Position numbers and translations under genes: made by a program. The notes beneath the pieces were generated by a model. It searched no databases. It worked only from the letters and a program-made list of their open reading frames with translations, and was not told where the DNA came from. 64,000 nucleotides of DNA from a bacterium (lineage in GTDB: Bacteria > Actinomycetota > Acidimicrobiia > Acidimicrobiales > Bin134), in assembly GCA_028819295.1 (NCBI GenBank), contig JAPPMA010000019.1, forward strand, positions 1 to 64,000. The letters are read 5' to 3'. Shown piece by piece: positions 1 to 8,327 of this stretch. Numbering within the stretch: the first letter of the stretch is position 1; each line of letters begins with the position of its first letter.

Positions 1-177
1 GGGGCGTCGATGCCTAGCAGGACACGCGCGAATAAACCCAAGACACACCACTAGCTAGAGTGCCCATAGAGGTTGCGTACGCGCGACGAGGTTTTGGCCG
101 CAGTGCTCCACGACTACGCCGCCTGGGTTTACCGCTTGGACTGACTCATCTGATGGGCGCGCCGGTACGCTGGGCTG

Positions 178-1323
178 ATGGCTCTGGTAGTTCCTGCGGC
201 AACCGTCACCGACGCCTGCGGCCCCGACCCGGGATTCTTCTGCGAGCTGGTCTTCGACAACACGGAGAACGAGCGGCTGGCCGAGATCATCGGCTGGGTG
301 GTGGAGCGGCCACTGCGGATCATCCTCATCCTGCTGGGGGCGTGGATCATCAAGAAGATTGCCCACAAGGTGATCGACCGGGCCGTGGCCCGACTGGTTC
401 GCCAGAGCGAGAGCGATACCGAAGAACAGCTCGAGAGCGCCGGCAAGCTGGACTTCGGCGCTCGTGCGGCCAAGGCCATCCACCGGATCCAAGAACGCCA
501 AGCGCGAAGCGCGCAGCGAATCGAGACCATCGCAGCGGTGCTCAAGAGCCTGGCCACCGCGCTCATCCTGGCCGTGGCCGCCCTGTTGTGTCTGAGCGAG
601 CTCAACATCGATCTAGCGCCCTTGATTGCCGGTGCTGGTATCGCCGGCTTGGCTGTGGGCTTCGGCGCCCAGTCGCTGGTACGGGACTTTCTGGCCGGGA
701 TGTTCATCTTGATCGAAGACCAATTCGGCGTGGGCGACGTGGTGGACGTGGGCGACACCTCGGGCACCATCGAAAAAGTCAGCCTGCGCACCACCACGCT
801 TCGAGACGTGAGCGGCGTGGTATGGACCGTTCCCAACGGGGAGATCCACCGCACCGCCAACCACTCACAGCTTTGGTCGCGGGCCATTTTGGACATCGGG
901 GTCAGCTACGACACCGACATCGACGAGGCCAGCGAAATCATGAAAGCGGTGGCCGACGAGCTGTGGCGAGAGAACAGAGAAGACACCACCATTCTGGAGG
1001 AGCCTTCGGTGTGGGGGGTTCAGGAACTGGGTAACGACGCGGTGGTCATCCGCCTGGTGGTAAAGACCGACCCCAGCGAGCAGTGGGGCGTCGGGCGCAT
1101 CCTTCGGGCACGCATCAAGAGGGCTTTCGACGAGGCCGGCATCGAGATTCCCTTCCCCCAGCGTACCGTGTGGATCCGCAACGAGGGCGAAAGCGACGAG
1201 AGCGACGGGCCGCGCTCAACCGGTAGGCGTGAACGTGCCGTCGACACTGGCGACGACGCGGCACCCGCAGAACTCCCCGGCAACAGCGGAGGCCATGACG
1301 GCGGGAATGGCGGAGACGAGTAG
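178..1323 (+). CDS. MscS-family mechanosensitive ion channel
   Basis: A 381-aa small-conductance mechanosensitive channel that would release solutes across the cytoplasmic membrane on osmotic downshift. Three hydrophobic segments lie near residues 44-62, 121-140 and 147-178. The third contains the pore-lining motif GAGIAGLAVGFGAQSLVRDF (153-171 region), followed by the conserved EDQFGVGD entry to the beta domain. Residues 320-381 are a polar, Gly/Asp-rich tail with no recognisable domain, and the last 108 bases of the gene overlap the convergent thiolase-like gene. The ATG at 178 puts TM1 about 44 residues in. The upstream 177 bases show no gene. Family assignment is firm; the ion preference cannot be seen. 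Confidence 0.93.
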   Translation: MALVVPAATVTDACGPDPGFFCELVFDNTENERLAEIIGWVVERPLRIILILLGAWIIKKIAHKVIDRAVARLVRQSESDTEEQLESAGKLDFGARAAKAIHRIQERQARSAQRIETIAAVLKSLATALILAVAALLCLSELNIDLAPLIAGAGIAGLAVGFGAQSLVRDFLAGMFILIEDQFGVGDVVDVGDTSGTIEKVSLRTTTLRDVSGVVWTVPNGEIHRTANHSQLWSRAILDIGVSYDTDIDEASEIMKAVADELWRENREDTTILEEPSVWGVQELGNDAVVIRLVVKTDPSEQWGVGRILRARIKRAFDEAGIEIPFPQRTVWIRNEGESDESDGPRSTGRRERAVDTGDDAAPAELPGNSGGHDGGNGGDE

Positions 1324-2694
1324 GGTTCGGGCGCCGTCGGGAAACTCGCCGATGACCACCGCCCGCTCTGGGCCTTCCCGGCCCCAGATCACGGTGTAGG
1401 ACACCACGGTGGCCTGCTCGCTGTCGCCCGCCCGATAGGGCTTGGGCTGGAGTTCGGCGGCCACCGCATCGCTCACGTCCAAGTTGGCGAACGGTTGGGC
1501 CGGGGGCAGGGCCGACCACGCGCTGGCCCCCTGCTTGGTGATCATGCCGCTGATCGAGGTGAGCAGACCGGTCGACCCGGGATCGGCCCGCAGCACCTGG
1601 GCCAGCTTCACCGCGGCCTGGATCACGTAGTTGTTGAGCGGACCCCCAGCCCAGGTCATGCCCCCGGTCACGGTCAGATCCCGGTCCAAGTCAATGCCCA
1701 GCTCCAAGGCTTGGGTTCGCACCGCGATAGGGAAGCAGGAGTACAGGTCTATGTAATCGGCCTCATTCGGGGCCATCCTCAGGTGGTCGGCCACGGCCCG
1801 TCCGGCGTGGGCGAACCCCGGACTTCGGTGGAGTTCGGGACGCTCGGTCACCGGCACCATGTGGTTGGACTCGGCCGCGGCCCAGGGGAACACCCAGCGA
1901 TCCGAGGAGATGCCCAGCGCCCGAGCGGTGCCCGCCGAGCAGAAGATCAGCGCGGCGGCCTGATCCACGTTCCACTGGGAGTTGTGCCACTTGGTGTAGG
2001 GCCAGGCCAGCATCCGGTTGCCGTTCTCGGGAGTGGCGATGGCGGCGGCGTCCAATCCGTCGCGGAACCAGGCATCGGGATTGGCTGCGGCCACTTGGGC
2101 GAAGCGAGCCCACAGACCGGCCACCTCGTCTCGGTGCTCTTCGATGGTCTGGCCGTCGGCGAACCGGCGGGCGTTCTCGATCATGGCGTAGTGGTGGGTG
2201 GCCATCACCAGCCCGGTATCGATCTCCGCCCGGCTGATGATCATCCCGTGGGGGGTGACGAAGTCATCGGGCTCGGCCCCGCCCTGGTCGGTGTCAGGGG
2301 CGTCCACGCCGGTGATCGACGTCCGCAAGCCCCGGTACTTGGCCTCGCCGCCCACCACGGCGATCACATCAGCCGACCCCGACGCGATGGCCGCGGCCGC
2401 ATCACCCATCACCGCGGTCTGCAAGATGCCCACATCGGCCAGATAGCTGCGGGCCTGAGACGCCCCCACCGCATCGGCCACCCAGCGGGCCGGGTCGGCA
2501 TAGCCCCATGTGCCCTTGGTGACCCTCACCTGGTCCAGCCGCCCCACCAGTCCACTGGCACCGGAGTCATCAGCGGCCGCAACCAGCGCCTCCGCCATGA
2601 GCCCAACCGCCTCCTTCGCCTCGGTGGGATCGTCCAACCGCTGCGCAGCCGTCCCTACCCCCACCAACACCGGAGTTCTGTCGTCAATCGCCAC
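1216..2694 (-). CDS. Thiolase-like protein (TLP1 / acetyl-CoA acetyltransferase family)
   Basis: A 492-aa thiolase-fold protein starting at GTG. The N-terminal fold is recognisable (PVLVGVGTAAQRL and SADVIAVVGGE segments), as are the central LYSCFPIAV motif and the GGMTWAGGPLNNY region. Residues about 415-492 match the extra OB-like C-terminal domain of mycobacterial TLP1 proteins. The nucleophile cysteine of true thiolases is not visible in the N-terminal half: the corresponding stretch reads GILQTAVMGDAA. By family knowledge such proteins bind CoA esters, but thiolytic activity is doubtful. The 3' end overlaps mscS convergently by 108 bases. It is divergent from the SnoaL-like gene, with about 50 bases between them. 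Confidence 0.85.
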   Translation of the reverse strand: MAIDDRTPVLVGVGTAAQRLDDPTEAKEAVGLMAEALVAAADDSGASGLVGRLDQVRVTKGTWGYADPARWVADAVGASQARSYLADVGILQTAVMGDAAAAIASGSADVIAVVGGEAKYRGLRTSITGVDAPDTDQGGAEPDDFVTPHGMIISRAEIDTGLVMATHHYAMIENARRFADGQTIEEHRDEVAGLWARFAQVAAANPDAWFRDGLDAAAIATPENGNRMLAWPYTKWHNSQWNVDQAAALIFCSAGTARALGISSDRWVFPWAAAESNHMVPVTERPELHRSPGFAHAGRAVADHLRMAPNEADYIDLYSCFPIAVRTQALELGIDLDRDLTVTGGMTWAGGPLNNYVIQAAVKLAQVLRADPGSTGLLTSISGMITKQGASAWSALPPAQPFANLDVSDAVAAELQPKPYRAGDSEQATVVSYTVIWGREGPERAVVIGEFPDGARTLLVSAIPAVMASAVAGEFCGCRVVASVDGTFTPTG

Positions 2695-2743
2695 GCTCGC
2701 ACCCTAACGGCCCCCACACCACTAGACGATGTAGCGTCGGGTC

Positions 2744-3205
2744 ATGGAGCAGTGGGAATTGATCGCTCGGGATTCGATCCGAGACCTCGTGGCCCGGTAC
2801 AACGCCAACGGAGACTCAGGCCGCTTCGACCAAGTCATGGAGTTGTTCGCCCCCGACGCGGTCATGCGAACGCCAATGCAGCCCGACAAGCACGGCGTCG
2901 ACGAGATCCGCACCATCTTCACCGACGCCCAAGACACGTTGTCGGAGATCGGCGGCGGCACTCCCAAATACATCCGCCACCACACCGCCACCCACCAGAT
3001 CGACCTGATCTCGCCCACCGTGGCGAGAGGCCGCTGCTACTACCACGTGATCATGGAGCACGGGCTCGACCACTGGGGACGCTACATCGACCGCTACGGG
3101 GTGGTGGACGGCCGCTGGCTGTTCACCGAGCGGACAGCAACCATGGATGGCTCTATCCCCGGCGGCTGGGGCCACCAATTCGGCCACCGGGGCACAGACC
3201 GCTAG
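2744..3205 (+). CDS. SnoaL-like / NTF2-fold protein
   Basis: A 153-aa protein with the cone-shaped NTF2/SnoaL pattern: N-terminal helices (ARDSIRDLVARYNANGDSG), an acidic VMELFAPDAVMRTP segment, then strands rich in His and Tyr (YIRHHTATHQI, GRCYYHVIMEHG), and the typical WLFTERT strand near residue 123. Members are small hydrolases, isomerases or ligand-binding proteins; the substrate cannot be predicted. Next to a CoA-binding thiolase-like protein and a second SnoaL protein at 5671, a lipid or aromatic catabolic role is possible but unproven. ATG at 2744 is the first good start after the divergent thiolase gene. Confidence 0.8.
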   Translation: MEQWELIARDSIRDLVARYNANGDSGRFDQVMELFAPDAVMRTPMQPDKHGVDEIRTIFTDAQDTLSEIGGGTPKYIRHHTATHQIDLISPTVARGRCYYHVIMEHGLDHWGRYIDRYGVVDGRWLFTERTATMDGSIPGGWGHQFGHRGTDR

Positions 3206-3221
3206 GCTACATACACTATTC

Positions 3222-3249
3222 ATACACGCTATACATGTGTAGTGTGTAT
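3222..3249. promoter_or_regulatory. 28-bp near-perfect palindrome, likely VapBC operator
   Basis: Twelve of fourteen base pairs of this 28-bp dyad are complementary (core ACATGT flanked by ATACAC/GTGTAT arms). A further half-site, ATACACTAT, lies at 3211-3219. The dyad sits 11 bases before the antitoxin ATG. Position and symmetry fit the DNA target of a ribbon-helix-helix antitoxin that represses its own operon. Confidence 0.75.
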
Positions 3250-3260
3250 ACAATGGCCGT

Positions 3261-3494
3261 ATGGAGCAGCCCAGCACCCGTACTCGCACCAACATCGAGA
3301 TCAACGATCAGCTCCTCGACGTGGTGATGCGCCGGTACAACCTGCGTACCAAGACGGAAGCCGTTGACATCGCCTTGAGCCGCCTGGCAGGACTTCCTCT
3401 GACCACTCAGGAGATGCTGGGGATGCAAGGAGCGCAACTCATCGGCGAGATCCCGCCCGACACCGGCCTCCACCCCATCGGATCCCAACCGTGA
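3261..3494 (+). CDS. vapB: VapB-type ribbon-helix-helix antitoxin
   Basis: A 77-aa antitoxin. Residues 8-45 carry the RHH pattern (RTNIEINDQLLDVVMRRY followed by TKTEAVDIALSRL). The C-terminal LTTQEMLGMQGAQLIGE segment is the toxin-binding tail typical of VapB proteins. It would bind DNA through the beta strand and neutralise the adjacent PIN toxin. Its stop overlaps the toxin GTG start by four bases (GTGA), the usual translational coupling in type II toxin-antitoxin operons. The 28-bp palindrome immediately upstream fits autoregulation. Confidence 0.88.
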   Translation: MEQPSTRTRTNIEINDQLLDVVMRRYNLRTKTEAVDIALSRLAGLPLTTQEMLGMQGAQLIGEIPPDTGLHPIGSQP

Positions 3495-3895
3495 TCCTGG
3501 CTGACACCTCGGCATGGATGGAATACGACCGCAACACCAACTCCCCGGTCCACGCTCGGCTGAGCGAGCTCATCGCCGAAGGCGGCCACGGCGTAGCCGT
3601 CACCGAACCAGTTCTCATGGAGGTGCTGGGAGGGGCCAAGGACGACCAAAACCACCAGCGGCTTTACAACCTGCTCACATCGGTGTCGTGGCTGGCCATG
3701 AACCCGGCCGCCGATTTCGAGGGCGCGGCCCGCATCAACCGGGTCTGCCGAGCCAACGGGGTGGCCGCACCGGGCTACATCGTGTGCATGATCGCCAACA
3801 TCGCGCTGCGAACCGGATCAGAGGTTTTGACCGCCGACCAGGATTTTCACCGCGTGGGCGAGCTGTTTCCCCTCAAACTTGCCGCGACGCCCTAG
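3491..3895 (+). CDS. vapC: VapC-type PIN-domain toxin (third acidic residue replaced)
   Basis: A 134-aa PIN-domain ribonuclease partner of the preceding antitoxin, starting at GTG. Visible active-site elements are Asp5 (ILADTSAWM), Glu44 (VLMEVLGG) and Asp116/Asp118 (TADQDFHRV). The helix that normally reads D-C-L-I-A carries Val98 instead of Asp (GYIVCMIANIAL). By family knowledge the acidic quartet binds Mg/Mn, so activity may be weakened or lost while antitoxin binding remains. Length is normal for the family. The stop overlaps the stop of the convergent amidohydrolase. Confidence 0.85.
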   Translation: MILADTSAWMEYDRNTNSPVHARLSELIAEGGHGVAVTEPVLMEVLGGAKDDQNHQRLYNLLTSVSWLAMNPAADFEGAARINRVCRANGVAAPGYIVCMIANIALRTGSEVLTADQDFHRVGELFPLKLAATP

Positions 3896-5595
3896 CGGTT
3901 TGGCACCGGAGCATTGGCGTCAAGCACCGCGCCGGGGTTGGCGCCGGTAAGCGACCCCTCCACCTGGGTGAGCACGCCGTTGACCGCCGTGGCCCGGTAG
4001 CCCCCCGCCGGGCGGCGCAAGCGGGGAGCACCCGAGGGCAGGTCAGCGACGAACCCATCAGCGTCCCACGACAATTCGTCTAAGTCGAACACCGTTACGT
4101 CGCCGGCGTATCCGGGCAGCAGGCGGCCCCGGTCGTTGAATCCCAAGATCTCGGCTTGGCGACCGGTGATCTCATACACCGCTTGCTCCAACTCGAGGTC
4201 GCCCCGATCGCGCACATGACGGGTCAAGAGCAGGGTGGTGTCGCCCGCCGCACACATCATCTGCACGTGGGCGCCGGCATCGGAGGCGCTGACGAGACAG
4301 CGCTCGTCGGCAATCATCTGGGCCACGCCGTCGATGTTGCTGTTGCTCACCCCCATGGCCACCACCCCCGGCTCCAGGTCGTTCTCCAGAATCCAGTCGG
4401 CGAACACATCCGAGGGGTGTCCACCCCGAGCATCGGTCAGATCAGCCAGCGAGCGGCCCAGCCAAGCCTCATTGTCGGGTCGGGTCACCGAGGTGAAACG
4501 GGCAAAGTCGGGCCGGTTGATGGGAAACAGCGATTTCTCGGTGGCGTCCCACTCGGTGCGGGCGATCTCCCTCCAGCCGGGATCGGCCAGCATCTCCCGC
4601 CGGGCCTCGCCGGTCACCCCCATGATCTGGTTCCAACCCTTGGGGAGCATCATGAACACCATGGTCTGCTCCCAGCTCACGTTGAGGTCCACGGTGCGGG
4701 GCGAGGAGATGGGCCACATGTCGCAGCCCTCATCGCGGATCGCCTGGGTGAACGCCATGTACTCCTCCGGCCGGTGCGGAGCCATGTCGGAGTGTGAAAT
4801 CCCATTCCAGATGGAGGTCACCCCTCGGGGGCCGAGCACCCGGGCCATCCGGCGGATATCGGCTTCGGGATCCTCGCCGGTGAGATTGGGAATGAACTCG
4901 ACCAACCCGTGGCCTGCGGCGGCCAGCACGTCGGCCAATGCGCTCAGCTCCCCATCGCAGGCCAGCCGGCTGGGCACTGGGCGGCTGCGCCGGTCCAAGT
5001 CGAAGAACGAGGTGCTGAAGCCATAGCAGCCCGCCTCCATGGCATCGGCCATCTCGGCGGCCATGGCCGCGATCTCATCCTCGGTGGCCTCTCGGGTCCA
5101 GGCATCGTCGCCCATGGCATAGATCCGCAGCATGGAGTGGCCGATCAGCGAGGCCATGTTCAGGGCGATGCCCCCCTGGTTCATGGCGTCGCGGTATTGG
5201 CGCCACGATCCCCAGGTCCAGGGAACGCCCGACTCGAAGTCGGCGATGGGCATGTCCTCGATGTAGCAGAACACATCGATGAGCTCGTCGAGCTGCTCGG
5301 GCTTGGCCGGCGCCAGCGACAGCGAGCAGTTGCCTATCAGCGCGGTGGTCACCCCGTGCTGGGGCATGGGGTCGCACCCCCGGTCCCAGAACATCGACGG
5401 ATCCAAGTGGGTATGCGAGTCGATGAAGCCGGGGGCCACGTAGCAGCCGCCGGCATCCAGCTCGGTTTCGCCACCGGGGGCCAGATTGGAACCGACCTCG
5501 GTGACAACGCCCCCGTTGATGCGCACGTCGGCGGATCGGGCCAGAGCCCCGGTACCGTCGATCAGATTGCCGCCGCGAATGATCAGGTCAGACAT
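3892..5595 (-). CDS. N-acyl-D-amino-acid deacylase family amidohydrolase
   Basis: A 567-aa metal-dependent hydrolase of amidohydrolase family 3 (D-aminoacylase/dihydroorotase-like). The metal-binding DSHTHLD motif lies at residues 59-65, followed by QHGVTTALIGNCSLSLAP and the late SDAGAHVQMM motif with its catalytic-type Asp. The C-terminal small beta domain (YAGDVTVFDLDEL, AVNGVLTQVEG) closes the composite barrel. I place the start at the ATG at 5595 because MSDLIIRGGNLIDG is the family's usual N-terminus; an ATG six codons upstream (5613) is possible. The expected role is hydrolysis of an amide or N-acyl bond; the substrate is unknown. Confidence 0.87.
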   Translation of the reverse strand: MSDLIIRGGNLIDGTGALARSADVRINGGVVTEVGSNLAPGGETELDAGGCYVAPGFIDSHTHLDPSMFWDRGCDPMPQHGVTTALIGNCSLSLAPAKPEQLDELIDVFCYIEDMPIADFESGVPWTWGSWRQYRDAMNQGGIALNMASLIGHSMLRIYAMGDDAWTREATEDEIAAMAAEMADAMEAGCYGFSTSFFDLDRRSRPVPSRLACDGELSALADVLAAAGHGLVEFIPNLTGEDPEADIRRMARVLGPRGVTSIWNGISHSDMAPHRPEEYMAFTQAIRDEGCDMWPISSPRTVDLNVSWEQTMVFMMLPKGWNQIMGVTGEARREMLADPGWREIARTEWDATEKSLFPINRPDFARFTSVTRPDNEAWLGRSLADLTDARGGHPSDVFADWILENDLEPGVVAMGVSNSNIDGVAQMIADERCLVSASDAGAHVQMMCAAGDTTLLLTRHVRDRGDLELEQAVYEITGRQAEILGFNDRGRLLPGYAGDVTVFDLDELSWDADGFVADLPSGAPRLRRPAGGYRATAVNGVLTQVEGSLTGANPGAVLDANAPVPNR

Positions 5596-5670
5596 GGGCC
5601 AAACGATAAACAACCGAACTGCCGCTCATCTCATCAGCGCCGAGGCACTCCCGCGAACGAGAATAGGGCC

Positions 5671-6192
5671 ATGACCAATCCCATCAGCACCGACGCACTA
5701 GAGGCTCTGGCCGCCAAGCAGTCCATCACCGAGGTGATCTACGGCTACTGCCGAGCGCTCGACCGCATGGACAAGGAGGCGGCCTACGCCGTGTGGCACC
5801 CGGACGGGACGGCCAACTACGGCGAGGGCATCTTCAAGGGAACGGGCCGGGAACTCGTGGACTGGGTGTGGACCGCCCACGCCGCGATGTCAGCCCACAG
5901 CCATCAGATCGCCAACGTGCTGATACAGGTGGACGGCGATCGAGCCGTCAGCGAGGTCTATGTGACCGTTGCGCTGCGCACCCTGCCCTTCGGAGACGGT
6001 GGCGACGTTGCCGACATCTACATCCGGGGCCGCTATGTAGACCAGTGGTCCCGCCGTGACGGGCGGTGGGCCATCAACCACCGCGACTACATCTCCGACC
6101 ACTCCGTAACCGTTCCCAACTCCGACCCCGCCCCCCACGATCCCCGGTCAATCCGCGGCCCCGAGGACCTCTCTGTCGCCCTGTTCAGCTAA
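5671..6192 (+). CDS. SnoaL-like / NTF2-fold protein
   Basis: A 173-aa protein of the SnoaL_4 type: LAAKQSITEVIYGYCRALDRMD followed by a WHPDGTANYG loop, an AHSHQIANVLIQ strand and a terminal RDGRWAINHRDYISD strand. This form is common in actinobacterial lipid, steroid and aromatic catabolism loci, where it serves as a dehydratase-like or accessory domain. No catalytic assignment is possible here. It is divergent from the amidohydrolase (75 bases between starts). ATG at 5671 gives the canonical N-terminus; the open frame extends further upstream only into antisense of the amidohydrolase. Confidence 0.8.
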   Translation: MTNPISTDALEALAAKQSITEVIYGYCRALDRMDKEAAYAVWHPDGTANYGEGIFKGTGRELVDWVWTAHAAMSAHSHQIANVLIQVDGDRAVSEVYVTVALRTLPFGDGGDVADIYIRGRYVDQWSRRDGRWAINHRDYISDHSVTVPNSDPAPHDPRSIRGPEDLSVALFS

Positions 6193-6231
6193 CGGATGGC
6201 GCGCTTTGGACATACGTAGCGCAGCAACGAG

Positions 6232-6259
6232 TTGAAACGATATAGCGAATCGATATAAT
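6232..6259 (+). promoter_or_regulatory. Sigma70-type promoter of padR-ino1, near-leaderless
   Basis: TTGAAA at 6232-6237, a 16-base spacer, and a perfect TATAAT at 6254-6259. A start of transcription about seven bases after the -10 box would fall at 6265-6267, only two to four bases before the padR ATG (6269). No Shine-Dalgarno sequence is visible, which fits a leaderless mRNA. The direct repeat CGATATA (6238-6244 and 6251-6257) overlaps the spacer and -10 box and could be the PadR target. Confidence 0.7.
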
Positions 6260-6268
6260 TGCGGGTCG

Positions 6269-6907
6269 ATGTTGGATCTCGCGGTGCTCGGGTTGCTCAA
6301 AGAGGGCGATCTTCACGGCTACGAGCTGAACAAGCGCCTCAAGTCGCTGGTCGGCGGTTACTCCACCTCGTTCGGCGCCCTGTACCCCGCGCTGGCCCGC
6401 TTGGAGCGCCGCGGCTGGGTGAGCTCCGCCGCCGTGGCCCCCGAGCTCATCGCCGATGAGGAGGCTTCCGAGGGGCCGGCTCGTCGCAGCCGAAAGCGCA
6501 GCGCCAAGCCCAAGTCGGGCCGCACCCGCAAGGTGTACCACATCACCGAAGCCGGCGAAGATCACCTGCTGGAGCTCTTGCAGGAAGATGCCAACAACGA
6601 GCGCCGCTTTCGATTGCAGCTAGCGTTCTGCCGATTCCTGACCCCCGACCGGCGGCTGGCGCTCTTCGAGCTGCGCCGGGCCCACTTGGTGAGCCTGCAA
6701 GCCATGGCCCGCCGAGACCCCGTTCAATCCACCGATCCCTACGTGCGCTCCCTGTTCGAATGGGACCAGGAGCGCCGCGAGCACGACTTGGTCTGGCTCG
6801 ACCGGCTGATCGCCGGTGAGCGCAACAGCCAGCCGAGTTCCCAAACAACCGACCCCATGATCGATGCTGATCGATCCGACTTCCCCACGGGAGGACAACC
6901 ACAATGA
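6269..6907 (+). CDS. PadR-family transcriptional regulator
   Basis: A 212-aa winged-helix regulator. Residues 1-95 form the PadR DNA-binding domain ([49 protein letters not shown]), interrupted around residues 66-92 by a basic insert rich in Arg, Lys and Ser. The C-terminal half contains helices of the vinculin-like PadR dimerisation type. Its stop overlaps the start of ino1 by four bases (ATGA), so the two are co-translated. The same pairing (Rv0047c with Rv0046c/ino1) is known in mycobacteria, suggesting control of inositol phosphate synthesis. The effector is unknown. Confidence 0.88.
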   Translation: MLDLAVLGLLKEGDLHGYELNKRLKSLVGGYSTSFGALYPALARLERRGWVSSAAVAPELIADEEASEGPARRSRKRSAKPKSGRTRKVYHITEAGEDHLLELLQEDANNERRFRLQLAFCRFLTPDRRLALFELRRAHLVSLQAMARRDPVQSTDPYVRSLFEWDQERREHDLVWLDRLIAGERNSQPSSQTTDPMIDADRSDFPTGGQPQ

Positions 6908-7983
6908 GCAATCCCATTCGCATCGCCATCGCCGGTGTCGGCAACTGCGCCAGCTCCTTGGTGCAGGGGCTGTACTACTACGCCGATGCCGAGCCCGACG
7001 ACCACGTTCCCGGCCTGATGCACGTGGTGCTGGGGGGCTACCACATCAACGACGTGGAGCCGGTGGCGGCTTTCGATGTGGACGCCTCCAAGGTCGGCCT
7101 GGATCTGGGCAAGGCCATCGGGGCCGAACCCAACAACACCGTGCAGTTCTGCGACGTACCCGAGCTGGGCGTGCGAGTGCAGCGGGCCCCCACATTGGAC
7201 GGGTTCGGCGAGTACTACCGCGCCCAGTGCGAGGAGTCTCCGGCTGAGCCGATCGATGTGGCCGAGGCATTGCGGGAATCCGGCGCCGACGTGCTCATCT
7301 CCTATCTGCCGGTGGGCTCTGAGGAGGCCCAGCGCCATTACGCCGAGTGTTGCCTCGAGGCCGGTGTGGCCTTCGTCAACGCCATCCCGGTTTTCATCGC
7401 CTCCGATCCCGAGTGGGGACAGCGCTTCACCGACGCCGGTGTGCCGGTGGTGGGCGACGACATCAAGAGCCAGGTGGGCGCCACCATCTTGCACCGCACC
7501 CTGGCCCGGCTCTACGAAGACCGAGGGGTGGAGCTCGACCGCACCTACCAGCTCAACTTCGGCGGGAACATGGACTTCATGAACATGTTGGAGCGGTCCC
7601 GGCTGGTGTCCAAGAAGATCTCAAAGACGCAGTCGGTCACCAGCCAGCTCGACAAGGGCATCGCCGCCGATGACGTACACATCGGCCCCAGCGACCACGT
7701 CCCGTGGTTGAACGACCGGAAGTGGGCCCATATCCGCCTCGAAGGCCGGGGCTTCGGCGATGTCCCCCTCAACATCGACCTCAAGCTGGAAGTGGTGGAC
7801 TCGCCCAACTCCGCCGGCGTCATCATCGACGCCCTGCGCTGCGCCAAGCTCGGCTTGGACCACGGCATCGGCGGCCCCCTGCTCGGCCCATCGGCCTACT
7901 TCATGAAGAGCCCGCCCATCCAGTACCGCGACGAGGTCGCCCGAGAAATGGTCGAGGCCTACGCCCGAGGCGAGGTCATCTAG
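6904..7983 (+). CDS. ino1: Myo-inositol-1-phosphate synthase
   Basis: A 359-aa NAD-dependent cyclase converting glucose 6-phosphate to 1D-myo-inositol 3-phosphate, the entry point to mycothiol and phosphatidylinositol in actinobacteria. The Rossmann motif [11 protein letters not shown] is at residues 8-18. Conserved family segments include [36 protein letters not shown] and [12 protein letters not shown]; lysines in the central SKKISKTQ segment correspond to the catalytic region. Length matches the short actinobacterial/archaeal class. It follows padR with a 4-base overlap and ends an apparent two-gene operon; 286 bases without a gene follow. Confidence 0.95.
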   Translation: MSNPIRIAIAGVGNCASSLVQGLYYYADAEPDDHVPGLMHVVLGGYHINDVEPVAAFDVDASKVGLDLGKAIGAEPNNTVQFCDVPELGVRVQRAPTLDGFGEYYRAQCEESPAEPIDVAEALRESGADVLISYLPVGSEEAQRHYAECCLEAGVAFVNAIPVFIASDPEWGQRFTDAGVPVVGDDIKSQVGATILHRTLARLYEDRGVELDRTYQLNFGGNMDFMNMLERSRLVSKKISKTQSVTSQLDKGIAADDVHIGPSDHVPWLNDRKWAHIRLEGRGFGDVPLNIDLKLEVVDSPNSAGVIIDALRCAKLGLDHGIGGPLLGPSAYFMKSPPIQYRDEVAREMVEAYARGEVI

Positions 7984-8176
7984 CCCCTTCCTCAACTCAC
8001 ATCGGAGCCTGTCCAAGGTCTGAACTGCGTGGTCACCTTCTTGAGCCCACCCCTACTCAGCGGCGAATCAGGGGCCAGACATGGGCCGCGTGTGACGCAT
8101 ACTGTTAACATGTATTCCTCATGTCTACTTAATAAACGTGTAAACGAATAGCTATCCATAGAAATGAGCAAAAGAT

Positions 8177-8327
8177 TAAGAGGCCGAGCGGATAGGTGAA
8201 CCACATCGTTTCCTGAATCGCTCAGCGGACGCGCGGATTGGCGCGTATCCGCAGGTAAAAGGTTTCTCAATGAGATATCCCTCGACAGCGTTATCCCAGG
8301 TAGGCTACCTATCCGAGCGCCCTCTTA
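8177..8327. repeat. Pair of 21-bp inverted repeats around a lipoprotein start
   Basis: Arm 1 at 8177-8197 and arm 2 at 8307-8327 are inverted copies matching at 18 of 21 positions, separated by 109 bases. Arm 2 lies inside the first codons of the lipoprotein gene. The surrounding 7984-8300 region is clearly AT-richer than its neighbours and holds no other gene. The arms could be ends of a small mobile element or paired operator sites. Confidence 0.55.

Noticed and set aside
7992-8270. A 92-codon frame on the minus strand between ino1 and the lipoprotein gene
   Set aside because: Biased composition, no ribosome site, no recognisable motif, and it spans the inverted repeat arm; I treat the interval as non-coding.
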